A stretch of 64,000 bases of DNA, from contig NZ_QEKV01000005.1 of the NCBI RefSeq assembly GCF_003096635.1, positions 100,310 to 164,309 on the forward strand, read 5' to 3'. Below the pieces are notes generated by a model. The model saw nothing but the letters and a program-made list of their open reading frames with translations. It was not told the origin of the DNA and ran no database searches. Within the stretch, counting starts at the first letter, position 1; every line of letters starts with the position of its first letter. This DNA comes from Ezakiella coagulans (GTDB lineage Bacteria; Bacillota; Clostridia; Tissierellales; Peptoniphilaceae). Both the position numbers and the translations under genes were made by a program. This document shows positions 33,461 to 41,549 of the stretch, in pieces.

Positions 33461-34354
33461 ATGAAAAAGTTTTTATCATTTCTTTTAGTATTTATGCTAG
33501 TTTTGTCCATGTCTATGAGCATTTCTATGGCGAAGCTTGATGAGACTGGTGCAAAGGAAATTAGTTTTGGAACTGATAGGGGAGCTGAAGATGCCATTAT
33601 ATGTATCGCTGACAAAACTTATCCTGTTAAGAATGGAACTATATTATTCATCAATGGAGAGATAATTCCTGAAGCTGAGGTAATCATGGACGGCGACAAG
33701 GCAATGCTACCACTAAGGCTTATTGCTGAAAAGCTTGGCTACGAAGTTGGCTGGAACGGCGCTGAGAAAAAGGTTACGCTTAAAAAAGCTGATAATAGCA
33801 TTGACATTGCCACTAAGAAGAATGAAATGGCTAAGCTTATCAAAAATACTACTTATGTAACTTGTGATTTTGTAGAAAAAAATCTTGCTGAAAGTGCTGT
33901 AGTGACTGAAAGCTTAGGCAATGACTTCAAAAAATTCTATGAGACAGATATGCCTATAAGTCAAGATAAGACTATTGAAAGAAGCTTAAGAAATGTCATC
34001 ATTGATGAAAAGCACGAGTACAAGGACAATATTAGCTCGGATGACGCCATGAAGCTTGTTAAGGAAAAATGCCTTGAAGGTCTAAAGAATTTTGAAAAAG
34101 TTATGAAGGAAAAAGCAAAGGACGAGCCGGGTAGATTTGATGATGACATAAAATTAATCGAAAAAGATATCAATAGAATGATCTACATTGGCGAAGTATC
34201 TAAGTTTTATAGATACACAATAGGACCTTACGATGTTTTATATGACAGAACAGATGGCAAAATCTACTTCCAAATATATCAAGCAGAAACTAGAATTAAG
34301 GAAGTGGATGTAAATGATCCAAATCTGTATCTAGCGATATTCATTGTGGGCTAA
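33461..34354 (+). CDS. secreted protein with copper-amine-oxidase-N-like (stalk) domain
   Basis: This 297-residue protein has a signal peptide (about 1-24, ending ISMA) and no lipobox. Residues about 60-110 (FINGEIIPEAEVIMDGDKAMLPLRLIAEKLGYEVGWNGAEKKVTLKK) match the 'copper amine oxidase N-terminal' fold, a common surface or stalk domain in clostridia that is not itself an oxidase. The rest is a charged alpha/beta region I do not recognise. Codon use is richer in G- and T-ending codons than in neighbours, and it stands alone on the plus strand among minus-strand operons, which suggests transfer. Confidence 0.75.
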   Translation: MKKFLSFLLVFMLVLSMSMSISMAKLDETGAKEISFGTDRGAEDAIICIADKTYPVKNGTILFINGEIIPEAEVIMDGDKAMLPLRLIAEKLGYEVGWNGAEKKVTLKKADNSIDIATKKNEMAKLIKNTTYVTCDFVEKNLAESAVVTESLGNDFKKFYETDMPISQDKTIERSLRNVIIDEKHEYKDNISSDDAMKLVKEKCLEGLKNFEKVMKEKAKDEPGRFDDDIKLIEKDINRMIYIGEVSKFYRYTIGPYDVLYDRTDGKIYFQIYQAETRIKEVDVNDPNLYLAIFIVG

Positions 34355-34440
34355 AATTTCTCTACAACGCAAATCTCTAAAATTTTATCTACGAAATCAG
34401 TATATTGCGAAATAAAGAAATTTTTGAATATAAAAATTAT

Positions 34441-34492
34441 GGCTCTATAATATCTACGGGGGAGTAAAACCCTCCATAGATATTATAGAGCC
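34441..34492. repeat. 52-base perfect-ended palindrome related to an IS end
   Basis: GGCTCTATAATATCTA and TAGATATTATAGAGCC are exact inverted repeats around a GGGGGAG..CTCC centre. The first 36 or so bases are repeated at 63881-63926, next to a promoter at the window end. It looks like a solo insertion-sequence terminus or tiny MITE; it could also act as a bidirectional terminator. Confidence 0.7.
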
Positions 34493-34529
34493 TTTATAAA
34501 TTAAAGAGAAGAAATTAATTGATAGAGAA

Positions 34530-34726
34530 ATGATAAATATTAATGCAAATTTAGTTAAGGAAGCTGAATTTTCAGAATTTGAAAAAGATGGATACCCACC
34601 AGCTACTATTGGTATTATCGTAAGTTTTATCCTAATTCTGATTATTACGGAGTCGGGCTCTGGGACACTGATGGAAATCCAGAAGATGTAGTAACTTACG
34701 AAGCAAATGAACTCGAATTATTTTAA
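34530..34726 (+). pseudogene. decayed small ORF after the palindrome
   Basis: From the ATG at 34530 the frame reads MININANLVKEAEFSEFEKD, and the protein-like character then shifts by one frame into SYYWYYRKFYPNSDYYGVGL and ...TYEANELELF before TAA at 34724-34726. A single-base indel near 34575 would join them into a ~65-residue acidic protein. Family not recognised. Confidence 0.4.
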
Positions 34727-34748
34727 AAATGCTTATTTTTTAACAATT

Positions 34749-34785
34749 TAAAAGACTGTGAGCATTTAAACTCACAGCCTTTTCT
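34749..34785. terminator. bidirectional terminator
   Basis: GACTGTGAG, 8-base loop, CTCACAGCC (one mismatch) with T-runs on both sides. It ends the five-gene minus-strand envelope operon and insulates it from the accessory patch. Confidence 0.75.
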
Positions 34786-34852
34786 CTTGCCTACTAAACT
34801 CTTTAAATCAGTTTTTATAAAAACCCTAATTCAATAAGCCTTTCGGCACGCT

Positions 34853-35335
34853 TTACATTTCAATATATGTTGTAGAATTTATTCTGTCGACTTCGGAGGA
34901 GAGTCTGAATGTTTCCTCTTTCAGTTTTTCGTATTTTTCTCTTATGCGTTTTTCGTCATACGGTGCATATGTCACGGCACCTACTCCCGATTCGACGGAT
35001 GTTCTTGTGTCTCTCAAGTTCGCTTCAAGCGAATTTATCATTGCCCTTTTTTGGCGAAGTATTTCAAGCACATATGTCACGCTTTTCCCGTCAATTTTAT
35101 TTTCGAGATTTTTTTCGGCGATTTTTTCTTTCAAGACTGCAATTTCTTCGTTTAGTTTATCAAGTCTTTCGATATGTTCAACTAATTTTTCTTTTTTGGA
35201 TTCATCCACAATCTTTTTGCCGTTCACAGTAACCGGTCCGAAAAATTGCGACGAAAGCGCATATCTTTTTTCGTTCAATTCGCTTTGAATTTCCGAAACT
35301 TTAAAAATCGCTTGACTTATTGTCATCTTTTCCAT
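34853..35335 (-). CDS. coiled-coil protein resembling the DIP1984/septicolysin family
   Basis: This 160-residue protein is largely alpha-helical with heptad-like Lys/Glu/Leu patterns (about 5-30, 50-85, 130-155). The ordering QAIFKVSEIQSELNEKR at the start and KYEKLKEETFRLSSEVDRINSTTYIE at the end fits DIP1984-like proteins, whose role is unknown. It is the last gene of the operon, 8 bases after the ATP-grasp ligase. Confidence 0.6.
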   Translation of the reverse strand: MEKMTISQAIFKVSEIQSELNEKRYALSSQFFGPVTVNGKKIVDESKKEKLVEHIERLDKLNEEIAVLKEKIAEKNLENKIDGKSVTYVLEILRQKRAMINSLEANLRDTRTSVESGVGAVTYAPYDEKRIREKYEKLKEETFRLSSEVDRINSTTYIEM

Positions 35336-35343
35336 TGTCTCAC

Positions 35344-36540
35344 CTATCTCCCCATATATTTCGGATAATATTTCTTCGTTGAGAATATGCGTCTCAAATG
35401 GTGCATAATTCTCTTTGGAGTTCTGTCTTTTTTATAGTCGCAGGTGTACGCTGCATCTTTTATATAGTCTTTTATGAGTTCGAGATCTTCTCTGTCCGCA
35501 TATTTTTTCAAAACGGATTTTGCACAGAAAAGCCATAGTGCATGGTTTGTCACACGTTTTTGCGGCAAATCTTTTTTGTAAAATACGTCTTCAATCAAAT
35601 GATAAGCGAGATTTTCCCCAGCCGCCGTAACGACGAATGAGCTTCTTCCCTGTCTCAAATTTATTTCAAAGAGCTTATATTTGTTGTCCCTCGTGTCGAA
35701 TTTAAAATCGAAGTTCGCAAAGCCGCGATAACCGATTTCTTTTAAAAACTTTTCGACCATATCGTAGAGCTCCGGATTGTCGACCGTAAAAAGTGCGTTG
35801 TAGTTTCCAATTTGTGTCGGAAGACATTCATCGAGCACGCACTTCGCATAGCTCATAAGAGTGACCTCGCCCTTTGTGTTTACATAAGCGTTTAAAACGC
35901 CCATCACTTTGCTGTCGCCCGGAATGAAATCTTGAATTATCAGTTCGCCGGTGTAACCCGATTTATAAACGATGTCCACAATATTTTTCGCTTCTTCTTT
36001 CGAATCCGCCCTATACGCCTTTTTCTTTCCTGCGAACGAAAGTGCCGCATACGAGATCGAGTCGTTTGCTTTGATTGCAATCGGATATTTCAAATCAAGC
36101 GTGGCGAATTCATCGGCTTTTTTTATGACCCAAGTCTTCGGATATGGCAAATTGTATTTTTCGCAAATATCGTAAAAGTCGATTTTATTTTCGAGCTTTC
36201 TTTGAAGTTCGAGACTCGGAACATTGAAGAGAAAATTCTTCGACAGTTCGTCGCTATGCTCAATCACAAGTTTTGCATAACCGTCGGAGCACGGAATCAA
36301 AATCGGCTTTACGTCTCCGTAGTTTTTCAATTTATTTTCGAGAAAATCGTTTATGCCGTCCATAAATCCCGCCGAATCGAAGTCGGGATAAGTTATAACC
36401 TCGACAATTTTCGATGCGTCGGTATATTTCAGCCTTTTAACTCCGAGCGAAACGGATTTTTTATTGTATGCCATGTGAACGGAACGCGCCATCGAGTAGG
36501 TGTTGATGTCCGTTCCCAAAATAACCGGAAGAAAATCCAT
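35344..36540 (-). CDS. ATP-grasp carboxylate-amine ligase
   Basis: This 398-residue protein has an ATP-grasp architecture: N-terminal domain [27 protein letters not shown], central [15 protein letters not shown] and [11 protein letters not shown] (ATP-binding loop and hinge), and C-terminal [29 protein letters not shown] with the metal-binding Glu/Asn. It resembles D-aspartate ligase-type enzymes that add amino acids to peptidoglycan stems; the substrate is inferred. Its ATG overlaps the HPr stop by one base (TAATG), so translation is coupled. Confidence 0.82.
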   Translation of the reverse strand: MDFLPVILGTDINTYSMARSVHMAYNKKSVSLGVKRLKYTDASKIVEVITYPDFDSAGFMDGINDFLENKLKNYGDVKPILIPCSDGYAKLVIEHSDELSKNFLFNVPSLELQRKLENKIDFYDICEKYNLPYPKTWVIKKADEFATLDLKYPIAIKANDSISYAALSFAGKKKAYRADSKEEAKNIVDIVYKSGYTGELIIQDFIPGDSKVMGVLNAYVNTKGEVTLMSYAKCVLDECLPTQIGNYNALFTVDNPELYDMVEKFLKEIGYRGFANFDFKFDTRDNKYKLFEINLRQGRSSFVVTAAGENLAYHLIEDVFYKKDLPQKRVTNHALWLFCAKSVLKKYADREDLELIKDYIKDAAYTCDYKKDRTPKRIMHHLRRIFSTKKYYPKYMGR

Positions 36541-36797
36541 TATAAATTGTCTTTCGCAAATTCAAGAAATGCATTCATCATTTCTTCGGCATCTTCGCCT
36601 TCTGCGGTGATTTTAAGCTTGTCGCCTTGTTTTGCACCAAGTCCCATAATTTGAATCAAGCTTTTTGAGGAAGCAACTTTGCCGTCCTTTTCAAGTTTGA
36701 GTTCGCTTTTAAATTCTTTAAGTGTCTTTACTAAAAGTGCAGCCGGACGAGCATGAATGCCGATCGGGTCCTTTATTTCAATTTCTCTTTCAATCAT
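36540..36797 (-). CDS. HPr-family phosphocarrier protein
   Basis: This 85-residue protein carries the phosphorylation-site His in [10 protein letters not shown] (His about 15) and the regulatory Ser in [12 protein letters not shown] (about 46-48). Both sites of Gram-positive HPr are therefore present. No ptsI or hprK is adjacent; it sits inside an envelope operon. It could be the main HPr placed here or a paralogue acting on this operon's enzymes. Confidence 0.93.
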   Translation of the reverse strand: MIEREIEIKDPIGIHARPAALLVKTLKEFKSELKLEKDGKVASSKSLIQIMGLGAKQGDKLKITAEGEDAEEMMNAFLEFAKDNL

Positions 36798-36798
36798 T

Positions 36799-37578
36799 TT
36801 ACTTCTCCTTTACATTAAATTTTTTGACATCATCCTTTATAAGGACTTTTGTGAGATCGAGTGGTGTTTCAATGTGTTCTTTCGAATCGAAATCGCCGAC
36901 GACGAATTCTTTTGTATATTGTGTAACATCATTTTTACTTGCTTCAACTGTAACTTTGCAGATGTAGTATTTGTCCTCAGCTTTTCCAAATGCAAATTCT
37001 ACTGAAACGTTGTCATTGTCCTTTAGCTTTTCAAAAAATTCATCCAGTTCCGAAAGCTTATCCGGATTTTCCTTCACTCTATAGACCGAATCAATATGCG
37101 GTGCATTTTCCTTTTCTTTGCTTTCGTCTATTTTTTCAAGAAGGCCCTTAAGATTTTTAAAGAGTCCCGTAACTACTTCATAGTCGTCCTTTTCAGACTC
37201 TTCAGTCTTTGACCACTTGTCCTTTGTGTCATTTTTTTTGTACGCGTGTTCCGGTGCGCTGAAATAGTATGCGTTTCTGTCGCATTCAACTTCTGCGGTC
37301 GGACTGTCATAGATGTGAGTTTGTCTTAAAAACTCTTTTGTCTTTCCGTCTTCTCTTTTGATTGCACTCTCTGTAATCCATTCATAGCTTGGTTTTTCAG
37401 CCCTTCTCTCCCTTGTAACAACTGCCGTGTACTTAGGTTCTACAAGACTCTTTTCAATTTTTTCGATGCCGCCTGTTTTCGAGCAACCTGCTAAAATAAG
37501 TGCGAGTGCTAAAATAAACACCTTTTTAAAATTTCGTGCTCTATTAACGATAGCTCTATCTCTTCGTTGAAATTCCAT
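36799..37578 (-). CDS. lipoprotein of unknown function, 259 residues
   Basis: The N-terminus has a basic segment then LALALILAGC (Cys about 32), a clear lipobox. The annotated start overlaps the upstream gene by 23 bases and gives a longer than usual n-region; a shorter start could be real. The mature part is charged with no Cys and no known fold recognised. It may be a surface partner of the NAGPA-domain protein encoded just upstream. Confidence 0.75.
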   Translation of the reverse strand: MEFQRRDRAIVNRARNFKKVFILALALILAGCSKTGGIEKIEKSLVEPKYTAVVTRERRAEKPSYEWITESAIKREDGKTKEFLRQTHIYDSPTAEVECDRNAYYFSAPEHAYKKNDTKDKWSKTEESEKDDYEVVTGLFKNLKGLLEKIDESKEKENAPHIDSVYRVKENPDKLSELDEFFEKLKDNDNVSVEFAFGKAEDKYYICKVTVEASKNDVTQYTKEFVVGDFDSKEHIETPLDLTKVLIKDDVKKFNVKEK

Positions 37579-40204
37579 AAATTACATTATCCCCTATTCT
37601 GTTAATATTAAGAACATTTACCTCGCTTTCAGCAGGGTTTATATTCATATATCTGACACCTTCTTCAAATCTCGAAGCGGTAGGATGTTTCAAGTTCGTT
37701 ATGAGAAAAACTCTCTTTCCGGCTTTAACCATTTCTTCAAGTGTTTCCTTCAAAAACTTTCTTTCAATCGGATTTATGAGCCCGAGCTCATCCTTTGAAC
37801 CGCCGTCAATTGTGATTATTACATTTGATGCAGCGGAGGTTTTGACCGAATTTAAAAGTTCGTTCCATTGATTTATATTTGTTGCTCTAAGACCGCCCTT
37901 GTTGTTTTTGAAATTTGCAATAATTGTGTTGTTGTCAGTTGTGACTCTATTTTTTGTAACATTCTTTGCATTAACAGCTCCACCAAGCACACTTACAATC
38001 TTGTGCTTTGCGGTATTTTTTGTGACAAGAGCTGCCGAAGCTTTCGTGCCGCGAACCACAATTGCAATGTCCGACGAATTCAAACTGTCGTTTCTCAAAT
38101 GATCCATAAAATCCGTTCTCAAATTTTTGAACATCTTCGAGGTGTCCGGTGAAACGACAGCTGCAAGATATTTAAAATCCACATTGCCCTTTGTGCCCTT
38201 GCCTTCCGATTCGGCTATGTCGATACTCTTTAGATAAATTCCGTTTTCTCCCGGAAGTTTTGCTCTCCATTCGCTGAAGTCGTCGATTGTTTGATTCTTT
38301 GTAAAATCCACATCCATATCTTCTCCCGCAATCGAAATTTTTGCAGTGAGCTTTTGATCCTCGATGTCTCGAACAAAAATCGAAAGTTCCGAGCTGTCAT
38401 TCGGAAGACGTGTATTTTTGAAATTTATAGACGCACTCTTGCTGTCCGTAACTTTTTCAAAATTATACCAAAGACGAACCGCGTGCGAATTTTTGTCCTT
38501 TACGCGTTGAAGACTTGCCCTTGCCCCCTTAGGTTGCGCTGTCGCAGATAGTCCCGTCGTGTTTGAAAGAGCATTTATCGATTCCTTTCGAGCGCTCTTG
38601 GAAATTATAATTCTGTTTTTTGCACCGCAGAATGAAACTTCGATCGCACCGTTTCCATTGTTTTTATTTCTTGTAAAAACAGTGCCGCTCATAGTTCCAA
38701 CTCCGCCGACAACGTTAAGAGAAAGTTCTTCTGCTCTTATTGTCGAGCGATTTCCAACTGCGTCGATTGCCGTCACATCCGGCAATTTGTATTTCCCGCC
38801 GTTTCCAAGTGCAATCGTGTCCTTCGGAAGAAGAAGTGCCGTCGGCGTGTCTAGCACCTTTATATTTTTTGTCGCACTCAAATTTCCATAAGTCACACTT
38901 ACAGTCGCATCTCCCGCTGCTGTAGGCTTAAACCAAGTTCCGTTTATAGTTGCCGGAACGCTTGATGAAATTGCGATTGCCGCTTGGTTTACCTTCAAAG
39001 GATTCCCCTTTTCATCAAAAACTTTAATATTAATTTGTTTCGAAGAATTTTTAAAAATCTTATCGAAGTCAGAGTCGATTTCAATTGTAGCAGGAGCTCC
39101 CTTTTCTGAAGTGCTCATAACGCCAACTCCGTTTGCAACTGCTCTTTCAGACTCAATATAGTTTACAACGTCGACTTTGTCCGTGTTTACATTTTTTATA
39201 GCCATCGTCGTCGAGCCACCGCCGTCAAGATTGAATCCGTCGGTCATTCCCATCGAAATGAGAAGCTCCGAAACGTCAGCAGTGGTCATTCCATGATATA
39301 TACTTCTTCCGTCGACTGTGACGATTACACAGTCGAGCGTGTTTTTGTTAAAACCTATTGCGGTTCTCGGGTGTCGTCCCGAAATATTTATATGCGTGTT
39401 TACAGCTTTTCCGTCTTTTAGAATTTGGCTACCGGCACCGATTGCGAACTCAATATTGCCGACATTAATTCCGCTCACGACAAATTCAGCGCTTTCGCCA
39501 ACGCTCGGCAAATACATCCCGTCTTTTATATTGACGACATATCCGTTTTTCGGAATATTCATCGGTCCGCCTTGGTCGACTCTGTCGATTACCACACCAT
39601 TTTCAATCGCAACTTCGGTTTGGCTGTTCACTTTGCCGCCTCTCGTCTTTTGTCCCCAACGACTGGTGTAAATTCCTGTCGAGCCGTAGTTGTTCGGTTT
39701 ATTTACCATGCCGACCGGCACAGTCTTGTCTCCCACTTTAAGGCTCATTGAAACTTCAATTCTTCCAAGTGTGAGGGACTTGTCCTTTCCGACAACGATT
39801 GACGGAGTCGGGTTTGACGCATCGGAATTCGAAGTTATAAGTTCTCCGTTTTCTATTGCAATGCCAAGTGGGAAAAACGGTTTATAATTAAAAAAATCTC
39901 CGTTAACTCCGGCAACTGCATTTTTACCTTGCACCATCTTTGAAACCGCCATGCCCTTTCCCGTGGTTGAGTTATTAAAAAGCGGAACGAGTCTCAAATT
40001 GCTTTGGTTCAAATTGAATTTTAAAACATTTATCCCTCTGAAACCGTCGGACGTAAAACTCGTAATAAATTCGTGTGTGAGTCCTTCGGCAAGATTTGTA
40101 GTTTCCTTTTTTTCTATATATTTAAATTGAGGTGCAGCCATAATTGGAGTTGCACCCATTAAAAGTCCGACAACTGCGGACATTATTCTTTTATTTATTC
40201 GCAT
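37556..40204 (-). CDS. large secreted NAGPA-domain (phosphodiester glycosidase family) protein
   Basis: This 882-residue protein has a signal peptide (about 1-23). The NAGPA domain spans about 60-360: AGVNGDFFNYKPFFPLGIAIENG, HPRTAIGFNKNTLDCVIVTVDG and DGFNLDGGGSTTMAIKN. Ig-like or beta-sandwich segments (about 370-550) follow, then a C-terminal domain (about 690-882) with IAIVVRGTKASAALV and VIITIDGGSKDE, which resembles a calcineurin-like or unrelated Rossmann module. It is the first gene of a five-gene operon that also encodes a lipoprotein, HPr, an ATP-grasp ligase and a coiled-coil protein. A role in cell-wall glycopolymer metabolism is inferred. Confidence 0.85.
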   Translation of the reverse strand: MRINKRIMSAVVGLLMGATPIMAAPQFKYIEKKETTNLAEGLTHEFITSFTSDGFRGINVLKFNLNQSNLRLVPLFNNSTTGKGMAVSKMVQGKNAVAGVNGDFFNYKPFFPLGIAIENGELITSNSDASNPTPSIVVGKDKSLTLGRIEVSMSLKVGDKTVPVGMVNKPNNYGSTGIYTSRWGQKTRGGKVNSQTEVAIENGVVIDRVDQGGPMNIPKNGYVVNIKDGMYLPSVGESAEFVVSGINVGNIEFAIGAGSQILKDGKAVNTHINISGRHPRTAIGFNKNTLDCVIVTVDGRSIYHGMTTADVSELLISMGMTDGFNLDGGGSTTMAIKNVNTDKVDVVNYIESERAVANGVGVMSTSEKGAPATIEIDSDFDKIFKNSSKQINIKVFDEKGNPLKVNQAAIAISSSVPATINGTWFKPTAAGDATVSVTYGNLSATKNIKVLDTPTALLLPKDTIALGNGGKYKLPDVTAIDAVGNRSTIRAEELSLNVVGGVGTMSGTVFTRNKNNGNGAIEVSFCGAKNRIIISKSARKESINALSNTTGLSATAQPKGARASLQRVKDKNSHAVRLWYNFEKVTDSKSASINFKNTRLPNDSSELSIFVRDIEDQKLTAKISIAGEDMDVDFTKNQTIDDFSEWRAKLPGENGIYLKSIDIAESEGKGTKGNVDFKYLAAVVSPDTSKMFKNLRTDFMDHLRNDSLNSSDIAIVVRGTKASAALVTKNTAKHKIVSVLGGAVNAKNVTKNRVTTDNNTIIANFKNNKGGLRATNINQWNELLNSVKTSAASNVIITIDGGSKDELGLINPIERKFLKETLEEMVKAGKRVFLITNLKHPTASRFEEGVRYMNINPAESEVNVLNINRIGDNVIYGISTKR

Positions 40205-40223
40205 TTTATCACTCCTGATGTAT

Positions 40224-40252
40224 ATTATATCATTTATCGTTTACATGAGCAA
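40224..40252 (-). promoter_or_regulatory. promoter of the NAGPA-HPr-ATP-grasp operon
   Basis: On the minus strand TTGCTC (40252-40247), 17-base spacer, TATAAT (40229-40224), 20 bases before the start codon. Confidence 0.65.
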
Positions 40253-40300
40253 ACTAATCAAAAAAACGTAACAGTATTGTAAATTTAATTTAAATTTATA

Positions 40301-40329
40301 TAGACATTAAACAGCGGTTGTGATAAAAT
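40301..40329 (+). promoter_or_regulatory. promoter of the nucleoside-recognition membrane protein gene
   Basis: TAGACA (40301-40306), 17-base spacer, TAAAAT (40324-40329), 30 bases before the ATG. Confidence 0.65.
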
Positions 40330-40359
40330 ATACATATTAACTTAAATAGGGAGGTTAAC

Positions 40360-41511
40360 ATGGAGCAAAAGGGTTATAAATTAGTTCCGGCACTAAGTCG
40401 TGAAGTAATTATTTTTCTAATCATATTTTTTGCAATATTTATCGCAATCGGCAGCGTGATGGGTGGAGTAAACATGATAAACACACTCATGAACAGTGCC
40501 TACAGATTAATAATGGAAGTTTGTTTCTACATAATGGCGATTGCCGTTTTAGCGGGGGCACTGAGTAGCGTCTTGTCGGAGTTTGGAGTAATAGCGCTCG
40601 TCGACAGAATACTTTCAAAGCTTATGTCTCCTGTCTACGATCTTCCGGGTGCAGCAAGTCTTGGTGTTATCACTTGCTATCTTTCGGACAACCCGGCGAT
40701 TCTTTCAATGGCACGTGACAAAAACTTTCTCACATATTTTAAGAGATATCAATTGCCGGCGCTCACAAACATTGGAACTTCATTCGGTATGGGTTTAATT
40801 ATAACAACCACAATGATGGGTTTAAAACTCGACGGCACAATTAGAGCCGCACTCATTGGAAATGTCGGTGCAATCATCGGCTCAATCGTAAGTGTAAGGC
40901 TCATGCTCATGTTTACGAAAAAATATTACGGCACAAGTGATTATTCCAGCAACTACGAAGAAATAAGCGATCACAAAGTGCGTTTTATTAGAGAGGGTGC
41001 AGTTGGAAGCAGAGTTATAAACTCTCTTATCGACGGTGGTAAAAACGGCGTTGAAATGGGAATGGAAATCATTCCGGGCGTCGTCATCATCTGCAGTCTC
41101 GTTCTTCTTTTGACAAACGGCCCTGGACCTCAAGGTTACACCGGCGGTGCAAATGAAGGAGTCGCATTCCTACCATGGCTTGGAAGAAAAATCTCATTCA
41201 TTATAAAACCGCTTTTCGGTTTTACAAATCCTGAATCAATTGCTGTTCCTATAACAGCTCTTGGAAGTGCCGGTGCAGCAATGGGCCTCGTTCCGAATCT
41301 CGTGGCACAAAATCTTGTCGGTCCGAACGAAATCGCAGTCTTCACAGCAATTTGTATGTGTTGGAGCGGATACCTCTCAACGCACATTGCAATGATGGAC
41401 AGTCTCGGAGCAAGAGAACTCACAGGAAAAGCAATAATAAGCCATACAATCGGCGGACTTTGTGCCGGTATAAGTGCAAACTTGCTATTTAAACTATTTT
41501 CATTATTCTAA
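40360..41511 (+). CDS. nucleoside-recognition/gate-domain membrane protein (CD0519/CD1768 type)
   Basis: This 383-residue protein has about nine hydrophobic segments. Gate-domain sequences: MEVCFYIMAIAVLAGALSSVLSEFG, LPGAASLGVITCYLSDNPAILSMA, PALTNIGTSFGMGLIITTTMMG and a second half with ITALGSAGAAMGLVPNLV and CMCWSGYLSTHIAMMDSLG. The pattern matches clostridial CD0519/CD1768-type proteins with a nucleoside-recognition domain. The substrate is not known. It is monocistronic. Confidence 0.82.
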   Translation: MEQKGYKLVPALSREVIIFLIIFFAIFIAIGSVMGGVNMINTLMNSAYRLIMEVCFYIMAIAVLAGALSSVLSEFGVIALVDRILSKLMSPVYDLPGAASLGVITCYLSDNPAILSMARDKNFLTYFKRYQLPALTNIGTSFGMGLIITTTMMGLKLDGTIRAALIGNVGAIIGSIVSVRLMLMFTKKYYGTSDYSSNYEEISDHKVRFIREGAVGSRVINSLIDGGKNGVEMGMEIIPGVVIICSLVLLLTNGPGPQGYTGGANEGVAFLPWLGRKISFIIKPLFGFTNPESIAVPITALGSAGAAMGLVPNLVAQNLVGPNEIAVFTAICMCWSGYLSTHIAMMDSLGARELTGKAIISHTIGGLCAGISANLLFKLFSLF

Positions 41512-41514
41512 ACT

Positions 41515-41549
41515 AAAAGAGGATGTTCAAACGAACATCCCCTTTTTTA
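41515..41549. terminator. bidirectional terminator between convergent genes
   Basis: GGATGTTC, loop AAAC, GAACATCC with flanking A and T runs. It serves the plus-strand membrane protein and the minus-strand MMPL operon. Confidence 0.88.
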
